5,215 nucleotides of DNA from Prevotellaceae bacterium (GTDB lineage: Bacteria > Bacteroidota > Bacteroidia > Bacteroidales > UBA932), in assembly GCA_031287815.1 (NCBI GenBank), contig JAITSM010000246.1, positions 1 to 5,215 of the forward strand, read 5' to 3'. A model generated the notes under the pieces. That model had not been told where the DNA came from. It did no database searches and saw only the letters and a program-made list of their open reading frames with translations. Positions within the stretch are counted from its first letter, which is position 1. Every line of letters starts with the position of its first letter. The position numbers were made by a program, and so were the translations under genes. Below are positions 1-4,414 of the stretch, in pieces.

Positions 1-12
1 ATACTTTTTCAT
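1..12 (-). CDS. Possible start of a leftward gene cut by the window edge
   Basis: On the minus strand an ATG at 12-10 opens MKKY and leaves the window after four codons. It is preceded by an AT-rich leader, as is usual for Bacteroidota starts, and lies downstream of the minus-strand promoter at 307-337 with no obvious terminator between. If real, its mRNA would carry a structured leader of about 290 bases. Four codons cannot identify a product, and an ATG in AT-rich DNA is common by chance, so this is only a candidate. Confidence 0.15.
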
Positions 13-15
13 AAA

Positions 16-46
16 TTTATTGTTTCAAGTTTATTGTTTCAAGTTT
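16..46. repeat. 14-bp tandem duplication
   Basis: The unit TTTATTGTTTCAAG occurs twice exactly, at 16-29 and 30-43, followed by the first three bases of a third copy. On the minus strand the copies read CTTGAAACAATAAA and lie just before the possible ATG at 12-10. If that gene exists, the duplication sits in its ribosome-loading region. An exact 14-bp duplication could expand or contract by slippage. Confidence 0.9.
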
Positions 47-77
47 CCGGCGTTACGCTTTCGCATTTCGGCAACTT
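41..77 (-). other. Hairpin with GAAA tetraloop
   Basis: Read on the minus strand, AAGTT (77-73) pairs with AACTT (45-41), and CCG (71-69) with CGG (49-47) across one mismatch. Inside, ATGC (66-63) pairs with GCGT (58-55), closing a GAAA loop of the stable GNRA type. It lies in the predicted leftward transcript. A reading frame of 11 codons (MRKRNAGNLKQ, 66-31) starts inside it, but nothing else supports that as a gene. Confidence 0.35.
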
Positions 78-104
78 TTATTCGTTCTGTCTTGTTTCGG
101 GATT

Positions 105-118
105 GCTCTTTTCAGAGC
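105..118 (-). other. GCTCT/AGAGC hairpin with GAAA loop
   Basis: Minus-strand GCTCT (118-114) and AGAGC (109-105) form a perfect 5-bp stem around GAAA, a GNRA tetraloop. No T run follows it on either strand, so it is unlikely to be an intrinsic terminator. It more likely belongs to the structured leftward transcript. Confidence 0.4.
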
Positions 119-136
119 GGTTTGGGGATAAAATGT

Positions 137-300
137 GAAACGTGGACTAAACTTATCGTAATTTGAGGTTCTCGACTACCCACTAGTTATAAGTTAAAGC
201 CCACGTTTCTTTGTTGGCTTAAATTTATTCAACTAGTTAGAAATTGTCGAGATTTCAAATTACAGAATAAAAGCGGTCAAAATGTAAAAGATCGTAATGT
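137..300 (-). ncRNA. Candidate structured RNA or long leader, leftward
   Basis: Starting about 7 bases past a strong minus-strand promoter, the transcript contains four nested pairings: GTAATTTGA (263-255) with TCAAATTAC (166-158); TCTCGAC (252-246) with GTCGAGA (176-170); ACTAGTT (237-231) with AACTAGT (188-182); and AAGCC (220-216) with GGCTT (201-197). Together they make a rod of about 28 pairs with three internal loops and a 14-base terminal loop. A second set, GAAACGTGG (209-201) with CCACGTTTC (145-137) plus AACTTAT (195-189) with ATAAGTT (156-150), crosses the first and cannot fully coexist with it. No reading frame of useful length occupies the strand. A long rod with internal loops recalls 6S RNA, and competing helices recall a riboswitch or attenuator, but no family signature was recognised. 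The 3' end is undetermined and the RNA may continue to the window edge. Confidence 0.5.
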
Positions 301-306
301 CGGGTG

Positions 307-337
307 CAAAGGTAGAAAAGATTTTTGAAATAGCAAA
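307..337 (-). promoter_or_regulatory. Bacteroidota-type promoter firing leftward
   Basis: On the minus strand TTTG (337-334) is followed after exactly 19 bases by TACCTTTG (314-307). This matches the phylum's consensus TTTG, about 19-20 bases, TANNTTTG at every defined position. Transcription should start near 297-301 and run leftward into the complementary arms at 137-263. It is the best-matching promoter in the window, which is the main reason to believe the leftward RNA is made. Confidence 0.65.
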
Positions 338-375
338 TTAAAGTTAAAAGTTAAAAACTAAAAGTTAAAAGTTGG
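334..375. repeat. 7-bp tandem array AAGTTAA
   Basis: Successive heptamers read AAGTTAA (341-347), AAGTTAA (348-354), AAACTAA (355-361), AAGTTAA (362-368) and AAGTTGG (369-375), with a weaker unit at 334-340. The array overlaps the -33 end of the leftward promoter and runs directly into the 14-bp palindrome at 374-387. Seven-bp arrays of A/T-rich units are prone to copy-number change. Confidence 0.8.
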
Positions 376-387
376 CTGGCGCCAGCC
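374..387. other. Perfect 14-bp palindrome
   Basis: GGCTGGC is followed immediately by its exact reverse complement GCCAGCC. In RNA it would fold as GGCTG/CAGCC with a GCGC loop on either strand. On the minus strand it is followed by the T-rich complement of the heptamer array, so a weak terminator is possible. As DNA it could equally be the binding site of a dimeric protein between the divergent units. Its GC richness stands out sharply from the AT-rich surroundings. Confidence 0.8.
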
Positions 388-392
388 CATTC

Positions 393-431
393 TCCACTTT
401 CCACTTTCCATTTTCAACTAAAAAAAGTGGA
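393..431. repeat. Second 7-bp array (CCACTTT) and inverted copy
   Basis: Heptamers CCACTTT (394-400), CCACTTT (401-407) and CCATTTT (408-414) are in tandem. On the opposite strand they read AAAGTGG-like, resembling the AAGTTAA units on the other side of the palindrome, so the two arrays point towards it as rough mirror images. In addition TCCACTTT (393-400) is the exact reverse complement of AAAGTGGA (424-431). Confidence 0.75.
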
Positions 432-447
432 GCAAGGAGTTCCTCTC
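420..447 (-). terminator. Terminator-like hairpin plus T7, leftward
   Basis: On the minus strand GAG-AGG (447-445, 444-442) pairs with CCT-CTC (437-435, 432-430) around an AACT loop with a 2-base bulge. CAC and seven T residues (426-420) follow. It begins within the TGA stop (448-446) of the small minus-strand frame described at 446-580. The stem is short and GC-moderate, so it would be a weak intrinsic terminator. It could shield the leftward promoter from readthrough. Confidence 0.35.
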
Positions 448-580
448 AGCACTTATCAAAATCTACATGCGTCAGCCATGGCCGGGCGAAATGGTGAATG
501 ACGTACACAGCCATTTTAAAATACATCCGTTTAAAGCCAACCCTACGGCTCAATAAAAAAGCGATTTTATCATTTATCAT
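446..580 (-). CDS. Small open frame, 44 aa, function unknown
   Basis: On the minus strand ATG (580-578) opens a 44-residue frame ending at TGA (448-446). The product begins MINDKIAFLL and ends LTHVDFDKC. It is aromatic- and histidine-rich (HHFARPW), with no signal peptide or recognised domain. The same segment is open on the plus strand in exact codon register from 422 to a TAA at 554-556; that frame has its first ATG at 467 and ends FKANPTAQ. One frame may be a real small gene or gene remnant and the other its shadow, or both may be chance. A terminator-like hairpin follows the minus frame, but no promoter consensus was found upstream of it. Confidence 0.25.
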   Translation of the reverse strand: MINDKIAFLLSRRVGFKRMYFKMAVYVIHHFARPWLTHVDFDKC

Positions 581-596
581 TTATTTAGTATATTTG
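566..596 (+). promoter_or_regulatory. Promoter of the bamA cluster
   Basis: TATATTTG (589-596) matches the Bacteroidota -7 consensus TANNTTTG exactly. TTTA (566-569), 19 bases upstream, matches the -33 TTTG at three of four bases. The expected start near 602-605 gives a leader of about 30 bases before the bamA ATG at 632. The spacer includes a 7-bp repeat: TTTATCA (566-572), TTTATCA (573-579), TTTATTT (580-586). Copy-number change there would move the -33 element. Confidence 0.65.
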
Positions 597-611
597 CATC
601 CTGTTTCTCAA

Positions 612-635
612 ATGAAGGTAAAAAAACTTGCATGA
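612..635 (+). other. Seven-codon leader frame overlapping the bamA start
   Basis: ATG at 612 opens MKVKKLA and stops at TGA 633-635, sharing ATGA with the bamA start at 632. It begins only about 10 bases after the predicted transcription start. It contains an A7 run (620-626); one extra A would place this ATG in frame with bamA. It may be a coupling device, a slippage site or chance. Confidence 0.2.
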
Positions 636-3199
636 AGTATTTCCTGAATATAATCACCGGACAAATTATCTTTATTCCGGCATTTTTATTTTTTATCACC
701 ATAGCCGCCGCACAACCGGCCGACAGCGCCCGGCTCCACAAGGAGGCGCCGGCGGACAGTACGCAACAGGCGGCCGTTTCGTTTGATTATAACAATCCGC
801 AAAATTATATCGTGGCCGACGTGACTATTTCCGGCGTGAAATATTATACTACCGAGCAAATTCTTTCACTGGTCGGCCTGTCTATCGGCGACACCGTGAT
901 GATTCCGAGCGACAAGCTGTCGCAAATAGCCCGCAAACTCTGGGCGATGCGTTATTTCTCCGATGTGTCCATTACCGCCCCTCGCGTGGTCGGCGATAGG
1001 GTATACCTGAATATTCACCTTGCCGAACGCCCCCGCGTGTCGTTGTGGTTATTCAGCGGCGAGGGCGTCAAGAAAAGCGCCAAAGAAGACCTGATGGAAC
1101 GCCTGAAACTGCGGCGCGGCAGCGAATATTCCGAGTATGTAATCAATACCTCGATTGATATTATAAAAAAATATTATGCCGAAAAAGGCTACCTGAACGC
1201 CGAAGTCAATATTATCCAGCAAAACGACACGATGGTGAATAATGCCATCCGGGTTACTTTTGATATTAACCGGAAGAATAAAGTAAAAATTAAACAAATC
1301 GCCTTTGAAGGCAATGAGGCGCTTTCCGACAGGAAGCTGGCGCGGGCTATGAAAAAAACAAAGGCAAACACGCTCCGGAATTTCTTCAGCAGTAAAAAAT
1401 TCAGGGCCGACGAATTTGAAAATGACAAGGAAAATATTATCACCGCCTACAATGAAAAGGGTTACCGCGATGCGCAGATTGTGTGGGATTCGGTGTATGT
1501 CATCAACGAAAAGCGGCTGGGCATAAAACTGAAAGTGGACGAAGGGAAACAGTATTACTTCAGGAATATCACATGGGTGGGCAACACCAAACTGCCGGCC
1601 GAAATATTGAATAACATTCTGGGCGTTAAAAAAGGCGATGTGTACGACCGCGTGTTGCTGGAGAAAAAACTGAGGGACGACCAGTCGTCCGTAAGCACGT
1701 GGTATTCCGACAACGGCTACCTGTTCTTTCAAGTAGACCCGGTGGAAGTAGCGGTGATCGGCGATTCGATAGACTTTGAGATGCGGATGTACGAAGGGGA
1801 ACAGGCGATGTTCAAACGGATATTGATTTCGGGTAATGTAAAAACCAATGAACGGGTAGTGCGCCGTGAATTATATACCAAGCCGGGCTACCTGTGGAGC
1901 CGCACGGCATTTGAGCGTTCCCTGCGCGAACTGGCGTCGAACGGCAACTTTGAGCCGGAAAAAATTATGTCGCCGGAAGGATTCAGGGTGGTTCCCAATC
2001 AGCAGGACAATACGGTAGACCTTACTTATATCTTGACGGAAAAAGCCAACGACCAGTTGGAACTCTCCGGCGGGTGGGGCGGCAATACCTTTGTGGGTAC
2101 GGTGGGCGTGAAGTTTTCAAATTTTTCTATCCGCCGGTTTTTCAAGAAGGGCGCATGGCGGCCGGTGCCGGCAGGCGATGCGCAGACGCTGGCATTGCGC
2201 CTGCAAATACAGGGAACTTACTATACCGCCTTCTCCTTGCAGTTCGTAGAGCCCTGGCTGGGCGGGAAGAAACCGACGTCGCTGTCGCTGACGGCTTATT
2301 TTACGCGGGAAACAAACGCTTCCTATTATTTCCAGACAGTCGACAGGTGGATGGAAACATTCGGCGTGTCGGCAGGTATCGGCACGCGGTTGCAATGGCC
2401 TGATTCGTATTTCCAGCTTTACAACGAGCTGAGTTTTCAACGCTATAATTTGAACAACTGGCCGGAAAGTTACTACGGCTTCTCTGACGGCGTGTCGCAC
2501 AACGTTAATTGGCACATCGTGTTCAGCCGCAATTCCACCGACCAGCCGTTTTATCCGCGCAAGGGCTCGGAGTTTTCGCTGGGCTTGCAAATCACGCCGC
2601 CCTATTCGCTGTTTCGCGGCACTACGGATTACAGCGCTATGTCGGCGGCGGAAAAGTATAAATGGATAGAATACCACAAGTGGACATTCAAGGGCGCTTT
2701 GTACACGCAGGTGGTCGGCGACCTGGTGGTGTTTTCACGGGTGCAGTTCGGCTACTTGGGCTATTTCAACAGGAGCTTGGGCTATTCGCCGTTTGAAGGA
2801 TTTATCCTTGGCGGCGACGGCATGGCGGGCTTCAATCGCTACGGGCAAGAAAATATCGCCCTGCGCGGATACGCCAACTCGTCTATCACGCCAATAGTGA
2901 ACGGCGCATATGCCGGCCACGTGTACGATAAGTTCACGCTGGAATTGCGGCATCCCGTCATCATGGAACAGCAAGCGTCCATTTATGCCTGCCTCTTTCT
3001 CGAAGGCGGCAACGCCTGGTCGGACATAAAGCAATTCAATCCGTTTGCTATTAAACGCGCTGCCGGCGTGGGCGTCAAAGTGATGTTGCCGATTGTCGGG
3101 ATTCTCGGCATCGACTGGGGCTATGGTTTCGACTCGGTTGTCGGAAACGCCGACGCCAGCGGCAGTAACTTTGCCTTTACCTTCGGCATGCAGTTTTAA
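632..3199 (+). CDS. bamA: Outer-membrane protein assembly factor BamA
   Basis: BamA is the essential Omp85-family insertase that folds beta-barrel proteins into the outer membrane. The 855-residue product has a signal peptide with likely cleavage AAA|Q at 27/28. A low-complexity linker (about 28-57) leads to five POTRA domains at roughly 59-134, 135-215, 218-306, 308-392 and 394-472. Helix-turn signatures in them include KYYAEKGYLNAEV (180-192), AYNEKGYRDAQI (272-283) and WYSDNGYLFFQV (357-368). The Omp85 barrel covers about 475-855, with the conserved L6-loop motif as LRGY (744-747) and a C-terminal phenylalanine (GMQF) typical of barrel proteins. Length and architecture are normal for Bacteroidota BamA. 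The start at 632 is the first ATG in frame giving a proper signal peptide. Two Skp-like chaperone genes follow, the usual arrangement for this family. Confidence 0.97.
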   Translation: MKYFLNIITGQIIFIPAFLFFITIAAAQPADSARLHKEAPADSTQQAAVSFDYNNPQNYIVADVTISGVKYYTTEQILSLVGLSIGDTVMIPSDKLSQIARKLWAMRYFSDVSITAPRVVGDRVYLNIHLAERPRVSLWLFSGEGVKKSAKEDLMERLKLRRGSEYSEYVINTSIDIIKKYYAEKGYLNAEVNIIQQNDTMVNNAIRVTFDINRKNKVKIKQIAFEGNEALSDRKLARAMKKTKANTLRNFFSSKKFRADEFENDKENIITAYNEKGYRDAQIVWDSVYVINEKRLGIKLKVDEGKQYYFRNITWVGNTKLPAEILNNILGVKKGDVYDRVLLEKKLRDDQSSVSTWYSDNGYLFFQVDPVEVAVIGDSIDFEMRMYEGEQAMFKRILISGNVKTNERVVRRELYTKPGYLWSRTAFERSLRELASNGNFEPEKIMSPEGFRVVPNQQDNTVDLTYILTEKANDQLELSGGWGGNTFVGTVGVKFSNFSIRRFFKKGAWRPVPAGDAQTLALRLQIQGTYYTAFSLQFVEPWLGGKKPTSLSLTAYFTRETNASYYFQTVDRWMETFGVSAGIGTRLQWPDSYFQLYNELSFQRYNLNNWPESYYGFSDGVSHNVNWHIVFSRNSTDQPFYPRKGSEFSLGLQITPPYSLFRGTTDYSAMSAAEKYKWIEYHKWTFKGALYTQVVGDLVVFSRVQFGYLGYFNRSLGYSPFEGFILGGDGMAGFNRYGQENIALRGYANSSITPIVNGAYAGHVYDKFTLELRHPVIMEQQASIYACLFLEGGNAWSDIKQFNPFAIKRAAGVGVKVMLPIVGILGIDWGYGFDSVVGNADASGSNFAFTFGMQF

Positions 3200-3236
3200 A
3201 ATTTCAATACATTAATAACAATAAAAATATACCATT

Positions 3237-3758
3237 ATGAAACGCATTTTATTCCTCGTCGCTTTTGCCGGCATTGCATTGTCCGCCATAGCGCAAAACA
3301 CTAATAAAGTGGGATACGTCAGCACGGAATATATTTTGAAAAAAATCCCTGCTTATAAAACAGCGCAAGACCAATTGGACAAACTTTCGCAACAATACGA
3401 AAAAGAAATTGAAACCAAGTATGCCAGCCTGGAAGAACTCTACAAAAAATACCAGGCCGACAAAGTCCTGCTGACCGACGACATGAAACAACGCCGCGAA
3501 AATGAAATTATCACCAAAGAAAAAGAAGCAAAAGAATTGCAACGCCAGTATTTCGGGCAGGACGGCACATTGGACAAAAAGAAAACGGAATTGCTCAACC
3601 CTGTCATCGAACAGGTAAAAAATGCGGTGAAAGAAGTAGCCACGCAGGACGGCTATGCTGTTATCCTCGACATTACCTCCAATCCTTCCGTGCTGTACAC
3701 CGCCCCACGCTTTGACTTAAGCGATAAAGTACTTGGGAAGTTGGGCTATAAAAATTAA
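3237..3758 (+). CDS. skp: Skp/OmpH-family periplasmic chaperone, first copy
   Basis: Skp proteins are trimeric 'jellyfish' chaperones that hold unfolded outer-membrane proteins in the periplasm and pass them to BamA. The 173-residue product has a clear signal peptide (MKRILFLVAFAG..., cleavage AIA|Q at 19/20) and then the family's opening beta strand (KVGYVSTEYIL). A Lys/Glu/Gln-rich helical segment (about 40-115) should form the coiled-coil arm, and the C-terminal trimerisation part includes LLNPVIEQV and GYAVILD. By count the mature protein is nearly neutral (26 K/R against 25 D/E), unlike the basic E. coli Skp. It starts 37 bases after bamA, and no promoter consensus was seen in that gap, so co-transcription with bamA is likely. 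Confidence 0.92.
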   Translation: MKRILFLVAFAGIALSAIAQNTNKVGYVSTEYILKKIPAYKTAQDQLDKLSQQYEKEIETKYASLEELYKKYQADKVLLTDDMKQRRENEIITKEKEAKELQRQYFGQDGTLDKKKTELLNPVIEQVKNAVKEVATQDGYAVILDITSNPSVLYTAPRFDLSDKVLGKLGYKN

Positions 3759-3772
3759 AAAACGTATCTTTG
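3741..3772 (+). promoter_or_regulatory. Internal promoter for the second chaperone and murI
   Basis: TATCTTTG (3765-3772) matches the -7 consensus TANNTTTG exactly, with TTGG (3741-3744) 20 bases upstream as a partial -33 element. The -33 part lies inside the last codons of the first chaperone gene. Transcription would start near 3778-3781 and leave a leader of about 42 AT-rich bases before the ATG at 3822. A short inverted repeat AAACGT/ACGTTT (3760-3765, 3776-3781) brackets the -7 element. Confidence 0.6.
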
Positions 3773-3821
3773 CAAACGTTTAATAACGGAATTTTCTTAA
3801 ATTATAATTTTAACTGTTTCT

Positions 3822-4379
3822 ATGAAAAAAATCATCGTAACCATCGCCCTGGCAGCAGGTATGATCTTGTCCGCTACAGCCCAACATGCTTATAAATTCG
3901 GACACCTGAACGTATCGGAACTTATCGTGCTAATGCCCGAACGCGACTCCGCTCAAGCGAAACTGGAAGCCTACGGGGAAGACTTGCAAGAACAAATCGA
4001 AACCTTGCAGGTGGAATTGAACAACAAGTTCAACATGTACCAGACCAAACAGGCCTCCTGGACGGAAGCCATCCGGGAAGCGAAAGAAAAGGAAATACAG
4101 GAAATGAACCAGCGTATTCAAGACTTCCAGCGCACCGCTCAGGAAGATTTTTCCAGAATGCAACAAACATTGCTGCGCCCGGTGATTGAGAAAGCCAATG
4201 CAGCTATCTCCAAAGTGGGAAAAGATAACGGGTTTACTTATATCTTCGACACCAGCACCGGTGTATTGTCTTTCTTCAATACCGACCATAGCGAGAATGT
4301 ACTGCCGTTGGTAAAAGCCGAATTGAAAATTCCGGCGGACAAGGTAGCTCCCGTAACGCCTCCGGCCACTGCCAGATAA
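3822..4379 (+). CDS. skp: Skp/OmpH-family periplasmic chaperone, second copy
   Basis: This 185-residue paralogue of the preceding protein has the same layout. A signal peptide (MKKIIVTIALAAG..., cleavage ATA|Q at 20/21) is followed by the first strand (YKFGHLNVSELI), a long Gln/Glu-rich helical arm (about 43-120) and the C-terminal portion LLRPVIEKA and FTYIFD. That last part matches LLNPVIEQV and YAVILD in the first copy. It differs in being acidic once mature (about 19 K/R against 24 D/E) and in ending with a Pro/Ala/Thr-rich tail (VAPVTPPATAR). The role is presumably holding outer-membrane clients, perhaps different ones. It has its own predicted promoter and lies 35 bases before murI. Tandem skp-like genes after bamA are common in the phylum. 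Confidence 0.92.
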   Translation: MKKIIVTIALAAGMILSATAQHAYKFGHLNVSELIVLMPERDSAQAKLEAYGEDLQEQIETLQVELNNKFNMYQTKQASWTEAIREAKEKEIQEMNQRIQDFQRTAQEDFSRMQQTLLRPVIEKANAAISKVGKDNGFTYIFDTSTGVLSFFNTDHSENVLPLVKAELKIPADKVAPVTPPATAR

Positions 4380-4390
4380 ACGGCGGATGC

Positions 4391-4407
4391 AGGAATGGCT
4401 AATTCCT
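4391..4407 (+). promoter_or_regulatory. Hairpin just before the murI start
   Basis: AGGAAT (4391-4396) and ATTCCT (4402-4407) form a perfect 6-bp stem with a 5-base loop, ending 7 bases before the TTG start of murI. No T run follows, so it is not a convincing terminator. It could affect ribosome access to murI, or be chance. An out-of-frame ATG at 4395 lies in its left arm. Confidence 0.3.
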
Positions 4408-4414
4408 ACTTCTC

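Noticed and set aside
16..414. CRISPR array or mobile-element ends
   Set aside because: The repeats are 7 or 14 bp, directly tandem without unique spacers, and there is no transposase, integrase or target-site duplication in the window.
482..556. Remnant of a sigma-54 activator (PWPG motif)
   Set aside because: The plus-strand frame contains QPWPGEM, but the residues following do not match the N-x-R-E-L continuation of that family. It is a chance four-residue match.
1049..1732. Long minus-strand open frame of 227 codons within bamA
   Set aside because: It is antisense to strongly conserved POTRA-domain sequence, its translation is Phe/Val/Ile-rich with no domain, and no promoter was seen. 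It is a shadow of bamA.
2117..2677. Minus-strand open frame of 186 codons within the BamA barrel region
   Set aside because: It is antisense to the conserved barrel and Arg-rich because it complements GC-biased codons. It has no recognisable motifs.
3249..3643. Two minus-strand open frames within the first chaperone gene
   Set aside because: They are Phe/Ser-rich complements of Lys/Glu-rich codons (AAA/GAA read as TTT/TTC), a known artefact over coiled-coil genes.
4391..4407. Intrinsic terminator between the second chaperone and murI
   Set aside because: The 6-bp stem is perfect but followed by ACTTCTCTTG rather than a T run, so a terminator call is not supported. It was kept only as a possible translational element.
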